In this document: one piece after another, positions 1 through 8,720 of the stretch
Numbering within the stretch: position 1 is the first letter of the stretch
Layout of the letters: the number at the start of each line of letters is the position of its first letter
Source of the DNA: Lautropia sp.
GTDB lineage: Bacteria > Pseudomonadota > Gammaproteobacteria > Burkholderiales > Burkholderiaceae_E
Assembly (NCBI GenBank): GCA_030528325.1
Contig: JAUMZD010000022.1
Coordinates: 1 to 52,926 of the forward strand
Length of the DNA stretch: 52,926 bases
Reading direction: 5' to 3'
Translations under genes and position numbers: made by a program
Notes under the pieces: model-generated
Databases searched by the model: none
Seen by the model: only the letters and a program-made list of their open reading frames with translations
Told to the model about the DNA's origin: nothing

Positions 1-2
1 GC

Positions 3-66
3 GAATCGGGCACAAACTGTGCTCGGCGGGGCCGATTTTCGCCTTCGCGATGCCTACCGCCCAAGC
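3..66. repeat. Dispersed intergenic repeat, copy 1
   Basis: This 64-bp stretch recurs at 1287-1350 with about five mismatches, in the same orientation. The shared core includes GGGGCCGATTTTCGCCTTCG. The two copies flank the ABC substrate-binding protein gene. Copy 1 runs into the 5' region of that gene, so the copies may be remnants of a duplication or members of a REP-like family. Confidence 0.75.
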
Positions 67-112
67 TCCTCGCCGCCTGCTCTTCTTCATGACCGTTTAC
101 TTCAGGAGTCCG

Positions 113-1123
113 ATGATGACAGCAAGTCCTCGTGTTTCACGCCGTTCCGTGATGGCCGGCATGGCAGCCACTGCCCTGGTGGTGGCGGGGCTGGGCTGGC
201 ACTCGGGGGCCTGGGCACAGCAGCCGGCACAGAAGGCCGTGTCGGTGTTGTCCATCGTCGAGCATCCGTCACTGGATGCCTTGCGCGACGGACTTTTCGA
301 CGAGTTGAAGGCGGCAGGCTACGAAAAGGGCAGGAACCTGATCTGGGCCTATCAGAGCGCCCAGGGTAATCCCGGCACGGCCGCACAGATTGCCCGCAAG
401 TTCGTCGGTGACCGCCCGGATGTGATCGTGCCTATCGCCACGCCATCGGCTCAGGCAGTGGTGGCTGCGACGAAAGAGATTCCGGTGGTCTACAACGCCA
501 TCACCGATCCGGTGGCTGCCCAGCTCGTCAAGTCTCTGGCACCGTCCGGCACCAACGTCACCGGCGTTTCGGATCGTCTGGACCCCGATCGGCAGGTCGA
601 GCTGATCCGCAAGATCGTGCCGGGCGTGAGGAACGTGGGCATCGTCTACAGTCCGGCCGAGGCCAATTCGGTCACGGCCGTGCGTGAGATGAAGGCGGCG
701 CTTGCGAAGCAGGGCATCGGCCTGATCGACGTGGCCGCGCCGCGTTCGGTGGATGTCGGGCTGGCGGCCCGCCGGCTGGTCGGCAAGGTCGACATCTTCT
801 ACAGCGGCAACGACAACAATGTGATCTCGGCCTACGAGGCGATGATCAAGGTGGGCAATGATGCGAAGATTCCGCTGATCGCAGCGGATCGTTCCAGTGT
901 TCACCGGGGCGCCGTGGCGGCACTGGCCATCGACTATTACGAGATGGGGCGACAGGCTGGCCGGATGGTCCTGCGAATCCTGAAGGGGGAAAAACCCGGG
1001 GACATCGCCAGCGAAACCAGCGATGTGCTGAAATTGACGCTGAACCCGAAGGCAGCCGCGCTTCAGGGGGTCGAGCTGTCGGATCAGCTGAAGTCCGAAG
1101 CCTCGGAGATCGTGGGGGAGTGA
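113..1123 (+). CDS. ABC transporter substrate-binding protein (TrpX/PF04392 type)
   Basis: The 336-residue product resembles the ABC substrate-binding family PF04392, whose members bind amino acids or other small ligands in the periplasm. The N-terminus has a twin arginine (SRRSVMAG) followed by a hydrophobic run and an AWAQQ end, so it is an exported protein, possibly by Tat. The body shows family-like stretches such as VLSIVEHPSLDALRDGL, PIATPSAQAVVAATKEIPVV and the C-terminal MGRQAGRMVLRILKGEKPGD. I chose the ATG at 113 because AGGAG lies just upstream at 104-108; ATG 116 is equally possible. No permease or ATPase gene is adjacent, so it may serve a transporter encoded outside the window. 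The ligand cannot be read from the sequence. Confidence 0.85.
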   Translation: MMTASPRVSRRSVMAGMAATALVVAGLGWHSGAWAQQPAQKAVSVLSIVEHPSLDALRDGLFDELKAAGYEKGRNLIWAYQSAQGNPGTAAQIARKFVGDRPDVIVPIATPSAQAVVAATKEIPVVYNAITDPVAAQLVKSLAPSGTNVTGVSDRLDPDRQVELIRKIVPGVRNVGIVYSPAEANSVTAVREMKAALAKQGIGLIDVAAPRSVDVGLAARRLVGKVDIFYSGNDNNVISAYEAMIKVGNDAKIPLIAADRSSVHRGAVAALAIDYYEMGRQAGRMVLRILKGEKPGDIASETSDVLKLTLNPKAAALQGVELSDQLKSEASEIVGE

Positions 1124-1134
1124 ACCGGCTGCTC

Positions 1135-1167
1135 GTCTGATCGCCTGAGAGTCGGGCGAGATCAGAC
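1135..1167. other. Stem-loop downstream of the substrate-binding protein gene
   Basis: GTCTGATC (1135-1142) pairs with GATCAGAC (1160-1167), with some further inner pairing. It begins 11 bases after the stop codon. No T-run follows, so it may stabilise the 3' end or act in Rho-dependent termination rather than as an intrinsic terminator. Confidence 0.35.
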
Positions 1168-1260
1168 CGTCGGCAGGCCGCTGATGGCTGGGAGCCTGGG
1201 TGGTGGGAAAGTCACGGGCTGCAAACCGGCCGCGCCGGCCCATTTTGCACCCGCTTCTTG

Positions 1261-1282
1261 CCCCATAGCTTGGGCTATGGGG
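1261..1282. other. Perfect 9-bp stem-loop beside repeat copy 2
   Basis: CCCCATAGC (1261-1269) pairs perfectly with GCTATGGGG (1274-1282) around a four-base loop. It sits immediately before the dispersed repeat at 1287-1350 and between convergent genes. There is no T-run, so it could be part of the repeated element or a bidirectional transcript end. Confidence 0.4.
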
Positions 1283-1286
1283 CGGC

Positions 1287-1350
1287 GGATCGGGCACGAA
1301 CTGTGCTCGGCGGGGCCGATTTTCGCCTTCGCGATTTCTGCCGCCCAAGC
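1287..1350. repeat. Dispersed intergenic repeat, copy 2
   Basis: This is the second copy of the element at 3-66, in the same orientation, and is preceded by the 9-bp stem-loop at 1261-1282. It ends just before the stop of the HU-like gene on the other strand. Confidence 0.75.
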
Positions 1351-1363
1351 GCCTGGGAGATGA

Positions 1364-1810
1364 TCAGAGGGCGGCGTCCTTGATCTTCTTCAGGGCGCGA
1401 ACCTTGATACGGACGGTCGCCGGTTTGGCGGCGAATTCGCGCTCTTCCCCGGTGAAGGGGTCGATGCCACGACGCTTCTTCTTGGCAGGCACGTCCTGGA
1501 CGCCGATCTTCAGCAGGCCGGGCAGGGTGAATTCACGCACGCCGCGCTTGTGCACGGAGGCGAGGATCGTCAGCTCCAGGGCTGCCATGACGGCCTTGAC
1601 GGCCTTGGTTTCGACGCCGGTCTGTTCTGCCAGGTGCTGGGCGAGGCCAACCTTGGTGAAGGTTTCCTTGATCGGTTTGAGCGTGGTGCCAGCGGGTTTG
1701 GCGGCAGCAGTCTTGGCAGGGGCGGCTTTGGTCTTGGCTGCAGCCGGTTTGGCTGCGGCTTTCTTGGTGGCGGACGCAGCAGCGCGTTGAGGCTTTTTAG
1801 CAGTTGCCAT
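1364..1810 (-). CDS. HU-family DNA-binding protein with Lys/Ala/Pro-rich N-terminal tail
   Basis: This is a 148-residue nucleoid protein. Residues 1 to about 45 form a basic, low-complexity tail of AAAKPAAAKTKAAPAK type, like eukaryotic histone H1 and the AlgP/BpH2-like tails of proteobacteria. The rest is an HU/IHF-type fold: a helical part (LAQHLAEQTGVETKAVKAVM), then the beta-arm region with FTLPGLLKIGVQDVPAKKKR and PFTGEEREFAAKPATVRIKV. HU-family proteins bend and compact DNA; the tail probably adds non-specific binding. Plain HU is about 90 residues, so the tail accounts for the extra length. Start ATG is at 1810. It is transcribed alone from the 1811-2111 intergenic region. Confidence 0.9.
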   Translation of the reverse strand: MATAKKPQRAAASATKKAAAKPAAAKTKAAPAKTAAAKPAGTTLKPIKETFTKVGLAQHLAEQTGVETKAVKAVMAALELTILASVHKRGVREFTLPGLLKIGVQDVPAKKKRRGIDPFTGEEREFAAKPATVRIKVRALKKIKDAAL

Positions 1811-2011
1811 GGTGTCGTAGAGCTGTTTTTGAACGATCGAAAATGCCTGCCCGATATTGGGAGGATGTTGAGAATCTTAACAATGGTCTGATTCCAAAGG
1901 CCAGACGCTGTATCAATTCGTTGGTTCTTGTCTGCATTTCCCATGATTTTTTACGATGGTGCACGCGGAAAACCCCTGTTGGAAGGGATTTCCCGGCTGT
2001 GCTGTCGTTCT

Positions 2012-2055
2012 TAGAGCGTGTCATGCACTTATTCGTCCCCGCGAAAGCCCCTCTG
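2012..2055. repeat. IS-end-like repeat, copy 1
   Basis: This stretch begins TAGAGCGTGTCATGCACTTA and includes TTCGTCCCCGCGAAAGCCCC. It matches 52564-52605 with only a few mismatches. Shorter relatives (TAGAGCGTG) occur at 10319 and 33958. TA followed by GAGCGTGTTATGAA looks like an insertion-sequence terminus, but no transposase is present. The 1811-2111 gap otherwise holds only the upstream region of the HU-like gene. Confidence 0.6.
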
Positions 2056-2111
2056 GGCGTGCAGCACCGCGTTGCCAACCGCTCTGTACGGGAAAATCAG
2101 GGCGTTGCGGA

Positions 2112-3602
2112 TCAGCCTTTTTTGGATTTGGGCAGATTGAGTTGCCCGCCCAGCGCGGCGCGGAGCTTGTCGGCCATGGCCGAATTGCTGGGGAAGCTCT
2201 TCGTGCCCCGATTGCCGCGCTGATCCTGCCCGTCGGCGCGGCGGTTCCCGGAGGGCTGCCGCCCGGGGCGTGGCCGGCGCTCATGAGAGCGGCCCCGGTT
2301 TTCTGGGCTCCGGTCGCCGCCGGTACGAGGATCGCCATGATGGCCACTCTGACCTCGTGGCGGGATCTTCGAGGGCTGCTGTCCGTTGTCGGACGTGCCG
2401 TCGGCATTGGCGCTGGGGCGGTGGGCATCGGCCTGAGGCCTGGAATGATCTGGGCGGCCTTTCGGCGGGTTGCTGCTGGCCTCACCCGTTCTGGCACGCG
2501 GACCAGCCGCCTGCCCTGCACCTGCGGCACCACCGGTTCGGTTCGCAGGTCTGGCGCCGGCACCGGGGCCACGACGGTTCTGCCCGGCCTTGCCCTGTCC
2601 GCCGCCGGGCCGTGCGGCCTGAGCGGGCTTTTGCTGGTTCTGCCGGTAAGCCGCGGGCAGGCTGGTGATGCCCTGCTCGCCGAAGCTGGCTTCCACCTCG
2701 CGGCTTTCCTTGCCGTCGTCGAATGTCAGGACGCAGCTCGTCTGGGAACGCCAGCGAATGGCCTTCAGCGAACCCAGCACCTGACGGTGCAGGGCATGGA
2801 TCCGGGCTGCCATCGCCATGATGTCCGGCTCGGTGTCCGCGAAGGTGGGCGCCAGCTCGATCTGCAGGTGCAGCGGAGCCGCGGCGGCCAGCGACATCAT
2901 GGCTTCGCGCAGCGCACGGCGGATCTGGTTGCCGCGTTCGGGCGGCAAGGGAGGCTCGGGGCTCTCGCCCACGGCAGCCGGGGCCTTCGTGGGGGGGGGC
3001 AGCAGTGTGCCGGCCTGCCGTTCTGCCTTCTGCAGCAGCGCCTGCAGGGCAAGTTTCAGTTCGGCCTCGGTGCTCTCGCCCTGCTGGAAGGCGGTTTTCA
3101 GCTGGCGGCGCTCACCGATGAGCCGCGACTCGTCCCGCTGCAGGTACGAAAAACGGATGTTGCCAGCCAGCTTCGAGAGACGCGCATTACCGTGAGCGAC
3201 CATGATCAGGGCGGCCCGGATCTGGTCGTCGATGGCCTGCAGGGCCTCCGGCAGCGGCAGGCTCTCCGGCGATGGCTTCGGCACATCGTCCTGCTGGCCG
3301 GCACCGGTTGCGGGCCCTTGCCCGCCGGCCTGAACGTCGGCGGGGGGCTCTGAACCGGCGCCGACCTGGACGGACGGGGCGGGTGCAGCCTGAGTCGGCC
3401 CGGGTTTCGTCCTGTGGTCCGGGGCCTCGTCGGGCTGGGCTGGCCGAGTCATGGCGATGTCGGACGAGGCTGTCACGGGACGCTCGGGGGCTCCGGATGG
3501 CGTCGTGGCGGGCGCGTCATGCTGTGCTTCGGACGGTGGCGTGTCAGCCTGGTCAGCTTGTACGGCAGGCGATTGGGAAGGGGGCGTTTCTTCGATGCTC
3601 AC
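2112..3602 (-). CDS. Large basic, mostly disordered protein of unknown function
   Basis: I do not recognise this 496-residue protein. Residues 1-115 are acidic and Pro/Ala/Gln-rich and look disordered. A helical domain follows from about 120 to 300 (PLPEALQAIDDQIRAALIMV, then IRRALREAMMSLAAAAPLHL) and ends with a short beta-like stretch (SCVLTFDDGKESREVEASFG). The last 190 residues are rich in Gly, Arg, Pro and Gln, which suggests nucleic-acid binding, and the tail ends LNLPKSKKG. Opposite-strand open frames here are repetitive shadows. It has its own intergenic region on both sides. Function is unknown; an RNA- or DNA-binding role is inferred only from composition. Confidence 0.65.
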   Translation of the reverse strand: MSIEETPPSQSPAVQADQADTPPSEAQHDAPATTPSGAPERPVTASSDIAMTRPAQPDEAPDHRTKPGPTQAAPAPSVQVGAGSEPPADVQAGGQGPATGAGQQDDVPKPSPESLPLPEALQAIDDQIRAALIMVAHGNARLSKLAGNIRFSYLQRDESRLIGERRQLKTAFQQGESTEAELKLALQALLQKAERQAGTLLPPPTKAPAAVGESPEPPLPPERGNQIRRALREAMMSLAAAAPLHLQIELAPTFADTEPDIMAMAARIHALHRQVLGSLKAIRWRSQTSCVLTFDDGKESREVEASFGEQGITSLPAAYRQNQQKPAQAARPGGGQGKAGQNRRGPGAGARPANRTGGAAGAGQAAGPRARTGEASSNPPKGRPDHSRPQADAHRPSANADGTSDNGQQPSKIPPRGQSGHHGDPRTGGDRSPENRGRSHERRPRPGRQPSGNRRADGQDQRGNRGTKSFPSNSAMADKLRAALGGQLNLPKSKKG

Positions 3603-3888
3603 AACGGGATGCTCAGAGAACGGAAAAAGGGGTCATTGCCCGGATTGTGCTACAGAAGCGCGGCCAGAGTAGGGAAGTGCGCGTGTAAACGCTACCATTA
3701 CGTTGTTCTGCTGGCCAGTCCATGCCCGTCGCGTCGGGTTTTGTCGATCGGCCTGCCGGACGTCGAATGCCCCTTCCGAATGCCAGGTCGTGCTGCTCGG
3801 AAGTGGGTCTGGGAAGGGTGGGGCACTGGCCTTGAGCTTTGGCCCCATGTCCTCATCTCTTCGTTTTGTCGCATTCAAGGATACAGAC

Positions 3889-5115
3889 GTGCGCCTCTCG
3901 CTTGATCGAAACAAACTGAAAGTTGTCTTGTTGGAAGGTATTCATCAGTCGGCTGTCGACAGCTTCATCGAGGATGGCTATACCCGGATCCAGTCGTTCC
4001 CGAAGGCGCTGGACGGTGAGCAGCTGATCGATGCGATCAGGGACGCACATTTCATCGGCATCCGCTCTCGCACGCAGCTGACCGAGGCCGTGCTGGCACA
4101 GGCACCGAAGCTCGTGGCGATCGGCGCCTTCTGCATCGGCACGAACCAGATCGCGCTGGATGCGGCAGCCCGTCGCGGGATTCCGGTCTTCAATGCCCCG
4201 TTCTCGAACACCCGAAGCGTGGCCGAGCTGGTGCTGGCCGAGATCGTCATGCTGATGCGCGGCATTCCCGAGAAGAACGCCGTGCTGCACCGGGGTGGCT
4301 GGCAGAAGAGCGCCGCCAACTCCTTCGAGGTTCGCGGCAAGACGCTGGGCATCGTCGGTTATGGGCACATCGGCACGCAGATCGGGGTGCTGGCCGAGCA
4401 TCTGGGCATGCGCGTCGTCTTCTACGACATCGAGACGAAGCTGCCGCTGGGCAACGCACGCCAGCTGGGCAGTCTCGATGATCTGCTGGCCGAGGCCGAT
4501 GTCGTCAGCCTGCACGTGCCGGAGACCCCCGTCACGAAGCAGATGATCGGCAAGGCGCAGCTGGCCCGCATGAAGCAGGGCAGCTTCCTGATCAATGCCT
4601 CCCGTGGCACGGTCGTGGACATCGATGCACTGGCCGATGCACTGGCCTCGAAGCACATCCTGGGGGCTGCCATCGACGTGTTCCCGGTCGAACCGGAAGG
4701 CAATGAAGGCAAGTTCGAGTCGCCGCTGATCCCGTTCGAGAACGTGCTGCTGACCCCGCACATCGGTGGCTCCACCGGCGAGGCCCAGGAGAGCATCGGC
4801 CGTGAGGTCGCATCGAAGCTGATCCGGTACAGCAACAACGGCTCGACGCTGTCGGCGGTGAACTTCCCCGAGGTTTCCCTGCCGGCGCACCCCGGGCAGT
4901 GCCGCCTGCTGCACATCCACCACAACACACCGGGCATTCTTGCGCAGATCAACGAGCGCCTCTCGATGGCTGGCATCAACATCACGGCCCAGTACCTGCA
5001 GACGAGCCAGCACGTCGGTTATGTGGTCGTGGATGTCGATACCGAAGCCAGCATGGTGGCGCTCAGCGAGCTGTCTTCGATCGAGGGCACGATCCGTGCA
5101 CGAATCCTGTACTGA
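3889..5115 (+). CDS. serA: D-3-phosphoglycerate dehydrogenase
   Basis: SerA oxidises 3-phosphoglycerate to 3-phosphohydroxypyruvate with NAD, the first step of serine synthesis. The protein follows E. coli SerA closely: substrate-domain start DRNKLKVVLLEGIHQ, the block AIGAFCIGTNQIALDAAARR, the NAD-binding GIVGYGHIGTQ near residue 153, LINASRGTVVDIDAL, catalytic-His block LTPHIGGSTGEAQESIG, and a C-terminal ACT domain that binds serine for feedback inhibition. I chose GTG at 3889, which has AAGGA seven bases upstream and gives 408 residues against 410 in E. coli. An in-frame ATG at 3847 would add 14 residues that have no counterpart. Confidence 0.97.
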   Translation: MRLSLDRNKLKVVLLEGIHQSAVDSFIEDGYTRIQSFPKALDGEQLIDAIRDAHFIGIRSRTQLTEAVLAQAPKLVAIGAFCIGTNQIALDAAARRGIPVFNAPFSNTRSVAELVLAEIVMLMRGIPEKNAVLHRGGWQKSAANSFEVRGKTLGIVGYGHIGTQIGVLAEHLGMRVVFYDIETKLPLGNARQLGSLDDLLAEADVVSLHVPETPVTKQMIGKAQLARMKQGSFLINASRGTVVDIDALADALASKHILGAAIDVFPVEPEGNEGKFESPLIPFENVLLTPHIGGSTGEAQESIGREVASKLIRYSNNGSTLSAVNFPEVSLPAHPGQCRLLHIHHNTPGILAQINERLSMAGINITAQYLQTSQHVGYVVVDVDTEASMVALSELSSIEGTIRARILY

Positions 5116-5154
5116 TCCGACGCCATCGGGCTCACGACTGGAGAACGAGAACGC

Positions 5155-5691
5155 ATGATTGCCATCCGAACGTTCCTGCCGCCCAAGTTCCTGGTACGTC
5201 CCGTGTCAGGCCTGCTGGCTGTTGCCGCCAGTGTCGCGGCCCTGTTGCTGTCGCCGGCGCCGGCTGTGGCCAAGGAACGGGTCATCGGCACGGTCGATAC
5301 CGTGTTCAAGCTGTTGACGCGTGATGACGACATCATCGTCGAAGCTTTCGATGATCCGGTGGCCGAAGGGGTCACCTGCTATGTGTCGCGTGCCCGAACC
5401 GGTGGCGTCCGGGGCTCGCTGGGGTTGGCCGAAGACAAGGCCGAGGCCTCCATCTCGTGCCATCAGGTGGCGAAGGTCAGCTTCGCCCGCCCGCTGAAGA
5501 AGCAGGAGCCGGTGTTCAGCGAGCGCCTGTCGATCCTGTTCAAGCGGCTTCATGTGGTGCGGATGGTCGATCCTGACCGGAATGCGCTGGTTTACCTGAC
5601 GTATTCCGACAAGGTGATCGACGGCTCGCCGAAGAACAGCGTGGCCGCCGTACCGATCGATCCGGCTACGCCCATTCCGCTGAAAAAATGA
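5155..5691 (+). CDS. creA: CreA family exported protein
   Basis: This 178-residue protein has a cleavable signal peptide (hydrophobic run LLAVAASVAALLLSPAP, cut after AVA) and then a CreA domain. The domain begins RVIGTVDTVFKLLTRDDDI, has FDDPVAEGVTCYVSRARTGG, and a Cys at the ISCHQV segment that could pair with the Cys of VTCYV. CreA (DUF1131-like) proteins are conserved in proteobacteria but their function is unknown. It starts 39 bases after serA and may be cotranscribed with it. The end has a typical KVIDGSPKNSVAAVP motif. Confidence 0.9.
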   Translation: MIAIRTFLPPKFLVRPVSGLLAVAASVAALLLSPAPAVAKERVIGTVDTVFKLLTRDDDIIVEAFDDPVAEGVTCYVSRARTGGVRGSLGLAEDKAEASISCHQVAKVSFARPLKKQEPVFSERLSILFKRLHVVRMVDPDRNALVYLTYSDKVIDGSPKNSVAAVPIDPATPIPLKK

Positions 5692-5799
5692 GCCGCCTGA
5701 CCACGGTCTGCCTGATCATCTGGTCGTGAATCGTCTGGCCGGTTGTGCCTGTCGGCAGCGCCGGCATCCACCCTGAGGGATACCGGCTCCTAAGGATGA

Positions 5800-8079
5800 T
5801 CAGAACTCGACCGAGGCGCTCAGGCTGAAGGTGCGTGGCGCGCCCTGTACCAGATAGCCGGAACCGGGGTGTCCGCCCACCGACGACCAGTATTTGCGAT
5901 CCGTCAGGTTGTCGATTCGGGCACGCACGGTCACGAGATTGCCGCCCACGTCCACCAGGTAGCGAGCGCCGATGTCGAGCCTTGACCAGCCCGGTGCGCT
6001 CAGCGTGTTCGTGGCGTTGGCATGGCTGCTGCCGGTGCTGAGGATGCGGGCATCGGCCGACAGGCCCGAGACCCAGGGCAGCTGCCAGTCCAGGGTCAGT
6101 GAAGCCTGCTGCCTCGGAACACCGATGACGCGCTTGCCGTCGGTCGTCGCATCGCCGGTCGTCACCTGCCTGGCATCGAGCAGGGTCAGGCCACCCAGTA
6201 CGGTCAGACCCCGAAGCGGCTGACCCTGGATCGTCAGCTCCGCGCCCTGATGGCGATTCCTGCCGGCGGACGTGAACACGTTGGCGTCGTTCACGAAGGC
6301 ACGCGGCTGCTCGGTCGAGAACAGGGCCAGTCCGAGCAGGGTACGTCCCGCATCGTACTTGATGCCGATTTCCTTCTGTTTCGAGACGTAAGGCTCGAGC
6401 TGTGCACCTGCGTTGACGACGGGCGTTCCCTGCCGGGTAGGCGGTGCCGTTTCTCCCTTGGCCAGTCCTTCGATGTAGTTCGCGTAGACCGACACATTCT
6501 GCGGCAGCTTGTAGACGAAGCCGAGCATCGGGCTTGTGCGGCTCTTGTCGTAGCTGTCTTCCAGAATGCCGGTGTCGTAGGCGTAGGTATCGGTCTTCAG
6601 CGTCTGGTAGCGGGCGCCCAGCGTCAGCAGGGCCCGGTCATCGAGAAAACGCATCGTGTCCCCGACGGCGAGGCTGGTCAGTGCGACTTTTTCCCGCAGG
6701 GCCGGCTCACTCACCAAATTGCCCGAGCGGGCACCGGGGGTGAAAGCCACGTTGTCATGACGAACCGGACGGTACAGGTTCGTGTTCAGCGTGTTTCCGG
6801 CGTCGAAGGTGTAGCCAACTTCGTTCTTCCGGTTGTAGGTCGAGGCCGAGACCACGGCTTCATGCCTGAGTGATCCGGTCTCGAAGTGGGCCCGGGCACC
6901 GAATTCGGTCGAGAAGACCTGTTCCTTGCGGCCGTTGTCGAAGCGGTAGGTCGTTCCGTCGCCGTTGGCAGCGTTCACCGTCAGGTTCGCCAACGAATTT
7001 TCCTCGTCGCTGCTCCGGCCGCCGATGGCGAACCAGCCGGTGAGCCGCTCGTTCAGGTCATATTCGCCACGCAGGGTGCCGAACACACCATTTTCTTCGG
7101 AGAAACTCCAGGGCTGCGCCCAGTTCGTCTTGCTTTGGGGCGCCGATGGCACGGCCTGCAGATCATTGCCCAGCGAGACGTTGGTGCGGGTTTCTTTCAG
7201 CTGATGATCCTGGAAGGCGAGGTCGGCCGACAGGCGGGCCCGGTCATTGCGCCAGTCAAGGGCAGCCGAGGCCACACCCAGCATCATGTCTTCATGGTCG
7301 ATGCCGCTTCCACCCTTTCGATAGCTGGCGTTCAGCCGCAGGCCGACATCCCCGTCGGGGCCGATCCGGCGGGCCAGATCGGCGCCCAGGTGGAACTGCC
7401 GGTTCGTGTGCAGGCCGATGTCCACCCGGTTCAGCGGGTCGTTCGGAGCACGCTTGGGCAGCAGGTTCACCGTGCCGCCGGCACCGCTGCCGCCGGGGGT
7501 GGCGCCCGTCAGGAAGGTGCTCGCGCCGCGTAGTACCTCGACCCGCTCGAACAGCTCCGAGGCGATGTACTGACGGGGCAGCACGCCGTAGAGGCCGTTG
7601 TAGGCGATGTCATCCGAGTACAGGATGAAGCCGCGAATGAAGAAGCTCTCCTGGAAGTTGCCGAAACCACGGGCCGTTCTCACCGACGGATCGTTCTGCA
7701 GCACGCTGCCCACGCTCTGGCTCTGCTGATTCTGGATCAGCTGGTTGGTGTAGCTGGTGACGGCAAAGGGCACGTCCATCGGATCCCGGGTGCCCAGGAT
7801 GCCGAGCCGTCCGCCACGCGCCGTCATCCCGCCGGCCACGGGCCTGGAGAGGCCGGCTGCCGAGGCGTCCGCGCTGGCGCTGACCGTCACGGTGCCCAGC
7901 GTCGTGTCAGTACTGGCGTCGTCCTGCGCCAGCACAACGGGCGAACCGAAGGCCATGGCGACGGCCAGTGCGGCACCTCGGAGCTTGGGCGGTCTGAAAG
8001 CGGGAGCAGCTGAGGGTGAGAATGGATGTGCGCCGGCACGGAAACCGGGGCGTGTGGCGGTGCGCAAAATGGTGGACAT
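5800..8079 (-). CDS. TonB-dependent siderophore receptor
   Basis: This outer-membrane receptor of about 759 residues imports ferric siderophores or similar ligands using TonB energy. After a signal region ending VVLAQDD comes the plug domain (VTSYTNQLIQNQQSQSVGSV, then FFIRGF and ERVEVLRGASTFLTG). The 22-strand barrel follows and ends in SLSASVEF with a C-terminal aromatic, as needed for barrel assembly. I used ATG 8079 (MSTILRT); an upstream GTG at 8121 is also open. The gene stands alone and is transcribed leftwards. The substrate cannot be told from sequence. A convincing Fur box was not found upstream. Confidence 0.92.
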   Translation of the reverse strand: MSTILRTATRPGFRAGAHPFSPSAAPAFRPPKLRGAALAVAMAFGSPVVLAQDDASTDTTLGTVTVSASADASAAGLSRPVAGGMTARGGRLGILGTRDPMDVPFAVTSYTNQLIQNQQSQSVGSVLQNDPSVRTARGFGNFQESFFIRGFILYSDDIAYNGLYGVLPRQYIASELFERVEVLRGASTFLTGATPGGSGAGGTVNLLPKRAPNDPLNRVDIGLHTNRQFHLGADLARRIGPDGDVGLRLNASYRKGGSGIDHEDMMLGVASAALDWRNDRARLSADLAFQDHQLKETRTNVSLGNDLQAVPSAPQSKTNWAQPWSFSEENGVFGTLRGEYDLNERLTGWFAIGGRSSDEENSLANLTVNAANGDGTTYRFDNGRKEQVFSTEFGARAHFETGSLRHEAVVSASTYNRKNEVGYTFDAGNTLNTNLYRPVRHDNVAFTPGARSGNLVSEPALREKVALTSLAVGDTMRFLDDRALLTLGARYQTLKTDTYAYDTGILEDSYDKSRTSPMLGFVYKLPQNVSVYANYIEGLAKGETAPPTRQGTPVVNAGAQLEPYVSKQKEIGIKYDAGRTLLGLALFSTEQPRAFVNDANVFTSAGRNRHQGAELTIQGQPLRGLTVLGGLTLLDARQVTTGDATTDGKRVIGVPRQQASLTLDWQLPWVSGLSADARILSTGSSHANATNTLSAPGWSRLDIGARYLVDVGGNLVTVRARIDNLTDRKYWSSVGGHPGSGYLVQGAPRTFSLSASVEF

Positions 8080-8317
8080 GATGAATGACAGAAGGCCGGA
8101 TGGCCTGTTGGGAATGGCCACGTATTGAAACAGGAAAATCGATGAAGACTCATTTTTATTCCCTGTGTGGATGGGGATGTTCGCCAGTGTCGGCAGCCCA
8201 AGCTCCTAGACCCCATGCCGGCGGGGGTGATGGGATGACGCGCCGCTTTCGAGGGAGCTGGTGGGGCAGGGGTTGGTGACGGAACGCGGATGTCGATTGT
8301 TTTTCTGAAAAAAAAGC

Positions 8318-8345
8318 TTGACTTCGATAGTGAACAGGCTATCAT
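8318..8345 (+). promoter_or_regulatory. Sigma-70-like promoter upstream of the RNA helicase gene
   Basis: TTGACT (8318-8323) and TATCAT (8340-8345) are separated by 16 bases. If used, transcription would start near 8352 and leave a leader of about 370 bases before the helicase ATG at 8721. The 8080-8720 gap otherwise shows no supported gene; it must also hold the leftward promoter of the TonB-dependent receptor. Confidence 0.45.
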
Positions 8346-8720
8346 CGCCACCTTTCCGAAAAAGGTTGCATCCAGTCGTTGCCGCAGCCTTCTTTTGGCC
8401 TGTGGATGAAGCGTTACGGAATTTCATCCGCACGGCATGTCCCGACGTGTTTTCCATGTCGGGCAACATCGATTTCTAGCCCCGTGCGCGCCCATGAACG
8501 AGGTGTGCCTTCAGCCCGGTTGGCGTCGATGCTTTTTTGCGATCCGTCAACTCATCAGGGCCGCCTGAACACAAGGCCCTGCCATTACCTCCTCCCTGTT
8601 TTCCTGTCGTTTCACCGCGTGGGCACGTCGCGCCGGTGAAGCCATCAGCATGTCCGTCGTCGGGTTGCTGATGGGACGGCGTATCCGGTGCGAGGAGGTA
8701 CTGGTTTGCTGGAGAAAAGC

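Noticed and set aside
1956..3353. A 465-codon open frame on the plus strand
   Set aside because: It is antisense to the unknown 496-residue protein and its translation is repetitive, with no domain and no ribosome-binding site. It is a product of high GC.
8130..8200. Possible Fur box upstream of the TonB-dependent receptor
   Set aside because: The AT-rich stretch has a short ATGA/TCAT symmetry, but it matches the 19-bp Fur consensus at too few positions to report.
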